Source of the DNA: JBCBDX01 sp038529265
GTDB taxonomy: Bacteria > Pseudomonadota > Alphaproteobacteria > Rhizobiales > Rhizobiaceae
Length of the DNA: 64,000 bases
Direction of reading: 5' to 3'
Assembly (NCBI GenBank): GCA_038529265.1
Contig: JBCBDX010000009.1
Span: 93,393 to 157,392 of the forward strand
The notes under the pieces were generated by a model. That model had not been told where the DNA came from, made no database searches, and saw only the letters and a program-made list of their open reading frames with translations. Position numbers and translations under genes: made by a program. This document shows positions 44,437 through 52,153 of this stretch, in pieces (within the stretch, counting starts at the first letter, position 1; each line of letters opens with the position of its first letter).

Positions 44437-44783
44437 TGCTGCAACTCACGCGATATACACGTGCACTGATTGTGCTTGTTACCGCCGTCGCATTGATGCT
44501 GCCGGGCGCTCACTATTTTTATCGCGCTGTTGAAGCTGCACCGATGAACATGCCCACGCTGTTTCGCTGCCAGCCCGGGACCTTTTGGCATCACTATTAT
44601 ACCGAGCCTTCCCCGTTTTCCGGCTTGCCACATTATTGCTTGAGAACAGCAGACATCGGCCTTGATGTGGCGACTTGGGCGTCTGTTGCTGATGGCTCGC
44701 GCTTTGCCGTTGTTGTTCTTATGATGGCAGCTGCGTTGTATTTTACTCGCTCACGGCTTTCACGACGGAGCCAGACGCAATGA
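44436..44783 (+). CDS. Hypothetical small membrane protein
   Basis: I do not recognise this 115-residue protein. It has a hydrophobic segment near residues 10-28 and another near 88-104, with an intervening periplasmic stretch holding two cysteines (FRCQPGTFWHHYY and HYCLRTADIG). The start overlaps the ffh stop (TAATG), and its stop overlaps the following acetyltransferase start, so four genes are translationally chained. Confidence 0.75.
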   Translation: MLQLTRYTRALIVLVTAVALMLPGAHYFYRAVEAAPMNMPTLFRCQPGTFWHHYYTEPSPFSGLPHYCLRTADIGLDVATWASVADGSRFAVVVLMMAAALYFTRSRLSRRSQTQ

Positions 44784-45334
44784 GCTTTGTCACCGTCAAC
44801 ATTCCAGTTCTTGAAACCGAGCGTTTGATTTTACGCGCGCTGCGCGTTGATGATCTCGATGGTTTTTTCTCAATCTATGCCGATGCAGATCATGCACGTT
44901 TTGTGAGCCGAGTAGCCGATCGGGCAAAAGCCTTTGATAAGATGTGCAGCTTAATGGGGCACTGGGTCTTGCGCGGCTATGGCCGTTTTGCTGTTGAAGA
45001 AAAGTCAACGCGCAGATTTATTGGCCATGTGGGTGCAAGCTACTTGGATGATGCCAGAGAGCCAGAATTAAATTACTCGTTTGTGCCGGAAGCCGGTGGG
45101 CGCGGCTTGGCGACGGAAGCTTGTTTTGCAGCACTGCGCTACCTGTACGAGGTCCATGGCTGGCAAACGGCCATCAGCGAAATCAATACGATGAACGCTC
45201 GATCACTTGCGCTTGCCAACCGTATGGGTGCCGTAAAAGAGAGCGAACGCGACGCAGACGAGTTTGGCACGCTAGAAATATGGCGACATCTGCCACCCGA
45301 AGAATTCCTCCAGTATTGTGAGGTGGCGGCATGA
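44780..45334 (+). CDS. GNAT N-acetyltransferase, RimJ/RimL-like (first of twin genes)
   Basis: A 184-residue acetyltransferase with LETERLILRALRVDD at the N-terminus, acetyl-CoA-loop-type AGGRGLATEACFAAL and an N-acetyltransferase beta/alpha core. It shares its first 20 residues (up to one change) and its last block IWRHLPPEEFL with the next gene, so the two are a tandem duplication. RimJ-like enzymes acetylate protein N-termini or small molecules; the target is not known. It is coupled to the gene before and after by four-base overlaps. Confidence 0.9.
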   Translation: MSFVTVNIPVLETERLILRALRVDDLDGFFSIYADADHARFVSRVADRAKAFDKMCSLMGHWVLRGYGRFAVEEKSTRRFIGHVGASYLDDAREPELNYSFVPEAGGRGLATEACFAALRYLYEVHGWQTAISEINTMNARSLALANRMGAVKESERDADEFGTLEIWRHLPPEEFLQYCEVAA

Positions 45335-45873
45335 GTTTTGTTACGGTGAACATTCCGGTTCTTGAAACCGAACGCTTGATCCTGCGTGCCTTTGAGGACA
45401 AGGATACGAGCGCCTACGCGGCCATTCGTTCCGATGATGAGGTGACGACCTTCATTGGCGGATCCATGCCTCGCTATCAGGTCTGGCGTTCCATGACATC
45501 GATTATTGGCCAATGGGCTTGGCGTGGATTTTCCTTTTTCTGTGTTGAAGAAAAAGCTTCCGGTCAGTGCATTGGCAGCGTTGGCCCGTATTATCCGGAT
45601 GGGTGGCCAGAACCTGAAATTGGTTGGACGCTGGCCAAGTCAGCGCAAGGCAAAGGTTATGCAACGGAAGCGGGACGTGCGGCGCTCACCTTTGCCTATC
45701 AGGAACTCGGCTGGACAACGGCGATCAGCGTGATCGATCCTGAAAATCATGCTTCTCAGAATGTCGCCAAGAAGCTTGGCGCGCATAAGGAACAAACCGG
45801 CGCATCCATGTGGGATTTCACCGCAGATATCTGGCGGCACTTGCCGCCTGAAGAGTTTCTCAAATCAAACTGA
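45331..45873 (+). CDS. GNAT N-acetyltransferase, RimJ/RimL-like (second of twin genes)
   Basis: A 180-residue paralog of the preceding acetyltransferase, with the same N-terminus MSFVTVNIPVLETERLILRA and the same C-terminal WRHLPPEEFL. The middle differs more (SAQGKGYATEAGRAALTFAY for acetyl-CoA binding). The genes overlap by four bases. The twin lies between ffh and rpsP, a position not normally held by acetyltransferases, and may modify nearby ribosomal or SRP components, but that is only suggested by location. Confidence 0.9.
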   Translation: MSFVTVNIPVLETERLILRAFEDKDTSAYAAIRSDDEVTTFIGGSMPRYQVWRSMTSIIGQWAWRGFSFFCVEEKASGQCIGSVGPYYPDGWPEPEIGWTLAKSAQGKGYATEAGRAALTFAYQELGWTTAISVIDPENHASQNVAKKLGAHKEQTGASMWDFTADIWRHLPPEEFLKSN

Positions 45874-45904
45874 CAACCATCATTGAATTACAAAGGATAC
45901 CAAG

Positions 45905-46333
45905 ATGGCTCTTAAACTTCGCCTTTCACGTGGCGGCTCAAAAAAACGCCCTTACTACCATATTGTCGTTGCTGATGTGCGCATGCCGCGCGATGGCCGT
46001 TTCATCGAGCGTGTGGGTAAATGGAACCCAATGCTGCCAAAAGACGGTGCACGCGTTGAACTGAATGAAGAGCGCGTCCGTCATTGGCTCGCCAATGGTG
46101 CCAAGCCGACAGACCGCGTACTGCGCTTCCTGTCAGACGCTGGTATCATGGAGCGCCCCGCGCGTAACAACCCGAAGAAAGCTCTGCCGGGCAAGAAAGC
46201 GCAAGAGCGCATTGAAGAGCAGAAAATGAAAGAAGAAGAAGCAAAGCAAGCAGCTGAAGAAGCAGCTGCGGCCGAAGCTGAAGCATCTGCCGCCGATGCG
46301 GAAGCACCGGCAGAAGAAGCGGCTTCTGAATAA
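45905..46333 (+). CDS. rpsP: 30S ribosomal protein S16
   Basis: The core S16 domain occupies about residues 1-85 (LRLSRGGSKKRPYYHIVVADVRMPRDGRFIERVG, RVRHWLANGAKPTDRVLRFLS). The protein continues to 142 residues with a lysine-then-Glu/Ala-rich tail (EEAAAAEAEASAADAEAPAEE), longer than in most bacteria. An AAAGGA ribosome site precedes the ATG. L19, encoded at 62338, carries a similar tail. Confidence 0.97.
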   Translation: MALKLRLSRGGSKKRPYYHIVVADVRMPRDGRFIERVGKWNPMLPKDGARVELNEERVRHWLANGAKPTDRVLRFLSDAGIMERPARNNPKKALPGKKAQERIEEQKMKEEEAKQAAEEAAAAEAEASAADAEAPAEEAASE

Positions 46334-46495
46334 AATATCGGCCTACATGGATGGGCCTTAAGGGCCGCTTTCTTGGATCACGGGGTTAGCAAAGTTGAAT
46401 TTGTTAACCTTGTCTTTTCCTTCTTTCGCCTTTTTATGGGTACAGAAGGGCGAGACTGGGTCGCAGTTGGACGGCTGCGCGGATGGGAGAATGAC

Positions 46496-47101
46496 ATGGT
46501 TTTGAACCGTGGATCAGGTTTGGTGTTGGTCTGTACGGCTGCTATTTTGGTGAGCGGGTGTACCAGCTCACGCTTGGGCGCCATCAATAGCGTACAGCCT
46601 GCACCTATAAATCCGGCACCGGCCGGCACAGTGCAAAGCGGACAATTGCCGCCACCAGCGCCGGCAATCGGCACGGCGCCAGTTGGTGCTTCTGACGGTC
46701 AGGCCTTCCCGCAGGCGCCCCAAACTTCCAATGATTTGGTTACCACCGGAGACGGGGGCACAACAAGCGGCGACGGTACGACGACGCAGACATCTCCAAG
46801 CGTAACGCAAGCAGCCGCGGCACCTGTGACCCGTGAATCCATGGGCGGTGTGTGGACGGCAACGACAGCCGGTACTTCATGCCGAATTGCGACCTCTCTC
46901 ACCCGGGGCGGCAGTGATTTCCGCGCTGCATCGCTTGGCTGCACCGGCGAACTGGCTGAGATCGGTTTTTGGAACTTAAACGGCACGCAGGTGGTTTTGA
47001 AAGACCGTTCCGGCAATCAGGTGGCTACGCTGTTTTCGTCCGGCAACAATCAGTTCAATGGGCAGACCAGCGGCGGTAGCGCCGTTTCCATGGCACGCTA
47101 A
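46496..47101 (+). CDS. omp19: Omp19-type outer membrane lipoprotein / protease inhibitor
   Basis: A 201-residue lipoprotein from the ATG at 46496, with a GGGAGA ribosome site. The lipobox LVSGC places the acylated cysteine at about residue 22, followed by SSRLG as in Brucella Omp19. A Pro/Ala/Thr-rich linker leads to the C-terminal beta-barrel domain with GVWTATTAGTSCRIAT, GCTGELAEIGFWNLNG and FSSGNNQFNGQTSGG. That domain is the AprI/Inh protease-inhibitor fold. It is expected at the outer membrane, where Brucella Omp19 inhibits proteases. Confidence 0.92.
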   Translation: MVLNRGSGLVLVCTAAILVSGCTSSRLGAINSVQPAPINPAPAGTVQSGQLPPPAPAIGTAPVGASDGQAFPQAPQTSNDLVTTGDGGTTSGDGTTTQTSPSVTQAAAAPVTRESMGGVWTATTAGTSCRIATSLTRGGSDFRAASLGCTGELAEIGFWNLNGTQVVLKDRSGNQVATLFSSGNNQFNGQTSGGSAVSMAR

Positions 47102-47121
47102 TCCTTATATAGGCCGGGGCC

Positions 47122-48267
47122 ATGCCAGAGCGGATTCTCCCGGGGGATAGCGTTGCTGCGCGCTATCATGAGATTGCTGAAGACGGCGTCATTGAACGTG
47201 ACGCCGCACAAGAAGCAATTGTCCTGCAGCTTGATGCACTCAATACGGCTATTGCCAACCGACGCCTTGCTTCAAAATCTTCTTCGCTGGGTTGGCTTTT
47301 TGCACGCAAAAGCCGTGACAATAACATTTTTAAAGGCCTCTACATCGTTGGCTCGGTTGGTCGGGGAAAAACGATGTTGATGGATTTTTTCTTTCGGGCC
47401 TGTCCCGCCAAGCGAAAGCGTCGATGTCATTTTCATGAATTCATGGCCGACGTGCATGACCGAATTGGCGCGCATCGCAAGGCAGTTAAGGCAGGCACGG
47501 CCAAGGGGAATGATCCCATTCCACCGGTTGCGAAGGCGCTTGCTCAAGAAGCATACGTCTTGTGTTTTGATGAGTTTGCGGTTTCCGATATTGCCGATGC
47601 GATGATCCTGTCGCGCCTGTTCACAGCGCTTTTTCAGGAGGATGTTTTGCTGGTTGCCACTTCCAATGTTGATCCCGATCAGCTCTATAAGGATGGATTG
47701 AACCGCTCCTTGTTCTTGCCTTTTGTTGATCTCCTTAAGAACTACGTTGATGTGGTCAGCCTCGACGCCCAGCGGGACTATCGCCTCGGTCGTTTGGAAA
47801 GCGTCAAGCGCTACCTTACGCCTTTGAGCCTCAAAACGACCACCCGCATGAACGCCATTTGGGCAAAGGTAACGGCCGGCCTAGATGTAAAGCCAGCTAC
47901 AATTGAGGTCAGTGGCCGTGAAATTCAGGTGGCTCATGCGGCGCGGGACGCGGCACGATTTTCATTTGATGAACTTTGTCGCCAACCGCTTGGTGCGCGT
48001 GACTATTTGGCAATATCAAAGCGCTACCGAACTTTAGTGATCGATGATGTACCGGTCATGCGTGATGGTGACCGCAATCAGGCAAAGCGCTTTATCAATT
48101 TGATCGATACGCTTTACGACGCGCAGGTTACGCTGTTCGTTTCCGCTGAAGCGGAGCCCGATGGGCTTTATGTGGCCAGTACCGGCACCGAAGTTTTCGA
48201 GTTTGCGCGCACGGCCTCAAGGCTCATCGAAATGCGTTCCGACGACTGGCTGGGCAGGACGGCTTGA
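47122..48267 (+). CDS. zapE: ZapE (AFG1-like) ATPase
   Basis: A 381-residue AAA-type ATPase. Walker A is VGRGKTMLMDFFF (about 77-89), Walker B is VLCFDEFAVSDIADAMILSRLF, and the family block FLPFVDLLK is also clear. ZapE assists division under low oxygen or heat in E. coli, and mitochondrial AFG1 helps degrade respiratory subunits. Here it lies upstream of mdh and the TCA genes, as is usual in alphaproteobacteria. The next gene starts inside its stop (TTGA). Confidence 0.95.
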   Translation: MPERILPGDSVAARYHEIAEDGVIERDAAQEAIVLQLDALNTAIANRRLASKSSSLGWLFARKSRDNNIFKGLYIVGSVGRGKTMLMDFFFRACPAKRKRRCHFHEFMADVHDRIGAHRKAVKAGTAKGNDPIPPVAKALAQEAYVLCFDEFAVSDIADAMILSRLFTALFQEDVLLVATSNVDPDQLYKDGLNRSLFLPFVDLLKNYVDVVSLDAQRDYRLGRLESVKRYLTPLSLKTTTRMNAIWAKVTAGLDVKPATIEVSGREIQVAHAARDAARFSFDELCRQPLGARDYLAISKRYRTLVIDDVPVMRDGDRNQAKRFINLIDTLYDAQVTLFVSAEAEPDGLYVASTGTEVFEFARTASRLIEMRSDDWLGRTA

Positions 48268-48653
48268 TCAGAATTGCCAACGTCACTCTGGTTGTGCCGG
48301 ACTATGATGAGGCCATCGAGTTTTATTGTGATCGGCTCGGTTTCCAGCTTTTAGAGGACACCGACCTTGGTGATGGTAAACGCTGGGTTCGTCTTGCGCC
48401 ACAAATGGGTGAAACGGCTTTGTTGATTGCCAAGGCGGATGGACGCACACAACACGCAGCAATTGGCAATCAGACCGGCGGTCGCGTGGGCTTCTTTTTG
48501 GAAACCGATGACTTTGCTCGCGATCGTCGGGCCTTTTTGCAGGCAGGGGTTGTTTTCACTGAGGAACCGCGCAGTGAATCCTACGGTCAGGTCGCTGTTT
48601 TTCGTGATCCGTTTGGCAATTTGTGGGATTTGATAGAGCCCTCTTCAGCATAG
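48264..48653 (+). CDS. VOC-superfamily (glyoxalase-like) protein
   Basis: A 129-residue protein of the vicinal-oxygen-chelate fold. One domain holds TLVVPDYDEAIEFYCDRLGFQLLEDTDLGDGKRWVRLAP and a second half VFFTEEPRSESYGQVAVFRDPFGNLWDLIE. Metal-ligand positions are approximate. It resembles proteins used as antibiotic-binding or dioxygenase-like domains, but has no definite substrate. The TTG start lies inside the zapE stop. Confidence 0.9.
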   Translation: MIRIANVTLVVPDYDEAIEFYCDRLGFQLLEDTDLGDGKRWVRLAPQMGETALLIAKADGRTQHAAIGNQTGGRVGFFLETDDFARDRRAFLQAGVVFTEEPRSESYGQVAVFRDPFGNLWDLIEPSSA

Positions 48654-48907
48654 CCAATTGGATCGCTTCGCCAAGATGTTTGGTTATTGGGCTTTTTCAG
48701 TTGGCTTCAGCCTATACTTTTGGCGCATTATTTTTACGTAAACGTCAATTAAAAAACAGCTAACCTATTGAAATATATATAAGTGAAAATTCTGGTTGAT
48801 TTTCATCAATATGTGAGTCACTCACCGCGCACCAAATGTGGTTGGATGTTGGTGTTGAGGAGCGCCCCAATCGCATTCCCGTATAGCTGAATTTTGGACG
48901 GATTTTC
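48654..48907. other. Intergenic region before mdh, AT-rich promoter region
   Basis: About 250 bases with A/T-rich blocks around 48735-48785, including a TATATATAAG stretch at about 48773-48782. It probably holds the promoter of the mdh-suc transcript. I see no gene or tRNA. Confidence 0.5.
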
Positions 48908-49870
48908 ATGGCACGCAATAAAATCGCACTCATTGGCTCCGGCATGATCGGTGGCACACTCGCTCACATGATCGGCCTGAAAGAGCTGGGTGACGTCGTA
49001 CTTTTCGATATCGCCGAAGGTATTCCGCAGGGCAAAGGCCTGGATATGGCTCAGTCTTCGCCGGTCGACGGTTTTGATACCAATTATGTTGGCACCAATT
49101 CCTATGAAGCCATTGCCGGCGCAGACGTCTGTATTGTGACCGCGGGTGTCCCGCGCAAGCCGGGCATGAGCCGTGATGATCTTCTGGGCATTAATTTGAA
49201 CGTCATGGAACAGGTTGGTGCCGGCATCGCAAAATATGCGCCTGATGCCTTCGTCATTTGTATCACCAACCCACTCGATGCGATGGTTTGGGCGCTGCAA
49301 AAGTTTTCCGGCCTACCAAAGGAAAAGGTCTGCGGTATGGCTGGCGTGTTGGACAGCGCGCGCTTCCGCCTGTTCTTGGCAGAAGAGTTCAAAGTTTCCG
49401 TTGAGGACGTCACCGCGTTTGTTTTGGGTGGTCACGGCGATACGATGGTGCCGCTTACGCGCTATTCGACGGTTGCCGGTATCCCGTTGCCTGATTTGGT
49501 CAAGATGGGCTGGACTACCAAAGACAAGCTTGACGCCATCGTACAGCGCACCCGCGACGGCGGTGCCGAAATCGTTGGTCTTTTGAAATCTGGCTCGGCT
49601 TACTATGCGCCTGCTTCATCCGCTATTTCGATGGCTGAAGCCTATTTGAAAGACAAGAAACGCGTCTTGCCATGTGCGGCGCATCTTGATGGTCAATATG
49701 GTGTCAAAGACATGTATGTCGGTGTTCCCACCATCATTGGCGCCGGCGGGGTTGAGCGCGTTATTGAAATCGACATGAACAAGACCGAACAGAAGATGTT
49801 CGACAAGTCCGTCGATGCGGTGGCGGGCCTTTGTGAAGCGTGCATCGGCATTCAACCTACGCTGAAATAA
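48908..49870 (+). CDS. mdh: Malate dehydrogenase (NAD)
   Basis: The enzyme oxidises malate to oxaloacetate in the TCA cycle. It has 320 residues of the LDH-like MDH group: KIALIGSGMIGGTLAHM (NAD loop, residues 4-20), VTAGVPRKPGMSRDDLLGIN, the CITNPLDAMV motif and the catalytic His in GGHGDTMVPL. It is encoded first in a same-direction run with sucC, sucD, sucA, sucB and lpd. Confidence 0.97.
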   Translation: MARNKIALIGSGMIGGTLAHMIGLKELGDVVLFDIAEGIPQGKGLDMAQSSPVDGFDTNYVGTNSYEAIAGADVCIVTAGVPRKPGMSRDDLLGINLNVMEQVGAGIAKYAPDAFVICITNPLDAMVWALQKFSGLPKEKVCGMAGVLDSARFRLFLAEEFKVSVEDVTAFVLGGHGDTMVPLTRYSTVAGIPLPDLVKMGWTTKDKLDAIVQRTRDGGAEIVGLLKSGSAYYAPASSAISMAEAYLKDKKRVLPCAAHLDGQYGVKDMYVGVPTIIGAGGVERVIEIDMNKTEQKMFDKSVDAVAGLCEACIGIQPTLK

Positions 49871-49908
49871 TCGACTGAAACCAGATTTGATATGATCGGG
49901 ATCATCCA

Positions 49909-51105
49909 ATGAACATTCATGAATATCAGGCCAAACGTCTGCTTCACTCCTACGGCGCACCTGTCGCCGGCGGCGTTGCGGTTTATTCCGTTGAGCAGGC
50001 AGAAGAGTGGGCCAAAAAACTGCCTGGCCCGCTTTATGTGGTCAAAAGCCAAATTCACGCTGGTGGCCGTGGCAAGGGTAAATTCAAAGAGCTTGATGAA
50101 GATGCCAAGGGTGGCGTTCGCCTGGCCAAATCCGTTGAGGAAGTGGTTGAGAACGCCAAGGAGATGCTCGGCAATACGCTGGTTACCAAGCAAACCGGCC
50201 CCGCAGGTAAACAGGTCAATCGCCTGTACATTGAAGACGGCGCGGACATAGACCGTGAGCTCTACTGTTCATTGCTGATCGATCGTTCAACAGGCCGCCC
50301 CGCCTTTGTGGTTTCCACCGAGGGCGGCATGGACATTGAGGCCGTGGCAGAAGAGACACCGGAAAAGATCCTGACCCGCCCGATCGACCCTGCCAAAGGC
50401 ATGACCAAGACGGATATCAACGCCATTGCCAAAGCGCTGGAGCTCAAGGGCGATGCCAAAAAGGATGCCGACGAGCTATTACCGATCCTTTATCAAGCCT
50501 TCACCGAAAAGGACATGAGCCTTCTGGAGATCAACCCGCTGATCGTTATGGAAGACGGCCGCTTGCGGGTTCTGGATGCGAAGGTATCTTTCGACGGCAA
50601 CTCTCTGTTCCGCCATCCGGACATTATGGAGCTGCGTGACGAATCTGAAGAAGATGCCAAAGAAATCGAAGCTTCCAAATACGATCTGGCCTATGTTGCA
50701 CTTGATGGCGATATTGGGTGCATGGTCAATGGTGCCGGGCTTGCCATGGCGACCATGGACATCATCAAGCTCTATGGCTCAGAGCCTGCCAACTTCCTTG
50801 ATGTAGGCGGTGGGGCGTCAAAGGAAAAAGTAACGGCGGCATTCAAGATCATCACTGCCGATCCAAACGTTAAAGGCATTCTGGTGAACATTTTCGGCGG
50901 CATCATGCGCTGTGATGTTATCGCGGAGGGCGTGGTCGCGGCCGTCAAGGAAGTGGGCCTGAAAGTCCCACTCGTTGTTCGACTTGAAGGTACCAATGTG
51001 GATGAAGGCAAGCGCATCATCAATGAAAGCGATGTTGACGTAATTGCCGCCGATGATCTGGACGATGCCGCGCAGAAAATTGTGGCTGCGGTGAAGGGGA
51101 ACTGA
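49909..51105 (+). CDS. sucC: Succinyl-CoA synthetase beta subunit
   Basis: The ATP-grasp subunit of succinyl-CoA synthetase. It has 398 residues, with the MNIHEYQAKRLLHSYGAPV start typical of alphaproteobacteria, VVKSQIHAGGRGKG in the grasp domain and VKGILVNIFGGIMRCDVIAEG in the CoA-ligase domain. It ends 5 bp before sucD, its partner. Confidence 0.97.
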   Translation: MNIHEYQAKRLLHSYGAPVAGGVAVYSVEQAEEWAKKLPGPLYVVKSQIHAGGRGKGKFKELDEDAKGGVRLAKSVEEVVENAKEMLGNTLVTKQTGPAGKQVNRLYIEDGADIDRELYCSLLIDRSTGRPAFVVSTEGGMDIEAVAEETPEKILTRPIDPAKGMTKTDINAIAKALELKGDAKKDADELLPILYQAFTEKDMSLLEINPLIVMEDGRLRVLDAKVSFDGNSLFRHPDIMELRDESEEDAKEIEASKYDLAYVALDGDIGCMVNGAGLAMATMDIIKLYGSEPANFLDVGGGASKEKVTAAFKIITADPNVKGILVNIFGGIMRCDVIAEGVVAAVKEVGLKVPLVVRLEGTNVDEGKRIINESDVDVIAADDLDDAAQKIVAAVKGN

Positions 51106-51110
51106 GTTTT

Positions 51111-52031
51111 ATGTCTATTCTCATCAACAAAGACACCAAAGTCATCGTTCAAGGCCTAACAGGCAAAACCGGAACGTTCCACACCGAGCAGGCGCTTGCT
51201 TATTTCGGTACGCAAATGGTCGGCGGGATTCATCCCAAAAAAGGCGGTGAAACATGGACTGCCGGTGAAGGCGCTGGCGAAATGGCTGGCACAGAGCTGC
51301 CAATTTTTGCAACGGTGGCGGACGCCAAGAAAGCAACCAAGGCCAACGCATCGGTGATCTATGTTCCACCGGCGGGTGCTGGCGCTGCTATCGAAGAAGC
51401 CATCGATGCGAAAATTCCGCTGATTATCTGCATCACGGAAGGCATTCCGGTGATGGACATGGTCAAGGTCAAAGCCAAGCTCGACAAGTCCAAATCCCGC
51501 CTGATCGGCCCAAACTGCCCAGGCGTTCTGACACCTGAAGAGTGCAAGATTGGCATCATGCCGGGCCGCATCTTCAAAAAGGGTTCGGTTGGTATTCTGA
51601 GCCGTTCGGGCACGCTTACATATGAGGCCGTTTTCCAGACGACCAATGAAGGCCTTGGCCAGTCAACGGCTGTCGGTATTGGTGGTGACCCGGTCAAAGG
51701 CACCGAGTTCATCGACATGCTCGATCTCTTCCTTGATGACCCCGATACCGAAAGCATCATCATGATCGGTGAGATTGGCGGCTCGGCGGAAGAGGAGGCT
51801 TGTGCCTGGCTTAAAGAACAAGCCGCCAAAGGTCGCAAAAAGCCGATGGTTGGCTTCATCGCTGGCCGAACAGCTCCGCCCGGACGGACCATGGGTCACG
51901 CCGGTGCCGTGATTTCAGGTGGCAAGGGTGGCGCTGAAGACAAGATTGCGGCGATGGAAGATGCAGGCATTCGCGTCTCACCATCACCAGCCCAGCTCGG
52001 CAAAACACTGGTTGAGGTGCTGAAGGGCTGA
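51111..52031 (+). CDS. sucD: Succinyl-CoA synthetase alpha subunit
   Basis: It has 306 residues, with the CoA-binding start VIVQGLTGKTGTFHTEQAL. PNCPGVLTPEECKIGIMPG precedes the phosphohistidine segment TMGHAGAVISGGKGGAEDK. The protein forms the heterodimer with SucC and carries the phosphorylated histidine intermediate. A hairpin follows in the gap before sucA. Confidence 0.97.
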   Translation: MSILINKDTKVIVQGLTGKTGTFHTEQALAYFGTQMVGGIHPKKGGETWTAGEGAGEMAGTELPIFATVADAKKATKANASVIYVPPAGAGAAIEEAIDAKIPLIICITEGIPVMDMVKVKAKLDKSKSRLIGPNCPGVLTPEECKIGIMPGRIFKKGSVGILSRSGTLTYEAVFQTTNEGLGQSTAVGIGGDPVKGTEFIDMLDLFLDDPDTESIIMIGEIGGSAEEEACAWLKEQAAKGRKKPMVGFIAGRTAPPGRTMGHAGAVISGGKGGAEDKIAAMEDAGIRVSPSPAQLGKTLVEVLKG

Positions 52032-52040
52032 CAGAAATCC

Positions 52041-52070
52041 GGGGCGCTGAGAGGCGCCCCTTGCTCTTGC
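52041..52070 (+). terminator. Hairpin between sucD and sucA (terminator or attenuator)
   Basis: A perfect seven-base-pair GC stem (52041-52047 with 52054-52060) is followed by a moderately T-rich stretch. It would partly separate sucCD from sucAB-lpd, or act as a processing site. Confidence 0.5.
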
Positions 52071-52153
52071 CAAACAAGTAAAGAGCAGCCTGAAAAGGCA
52101 GTAGGGGAAACCTTACATAATCGGGGTCTTAGGAGTTTGCCCCAACGGGAGAA

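Noticed and set aside
44025..44633. 202-codon minus-strand frame under the 3' end of ffh
   Set aside because: Its Pro/Gly-rich sequence is the mirror of the Ffh C-terminal repeats; it has no independent support.
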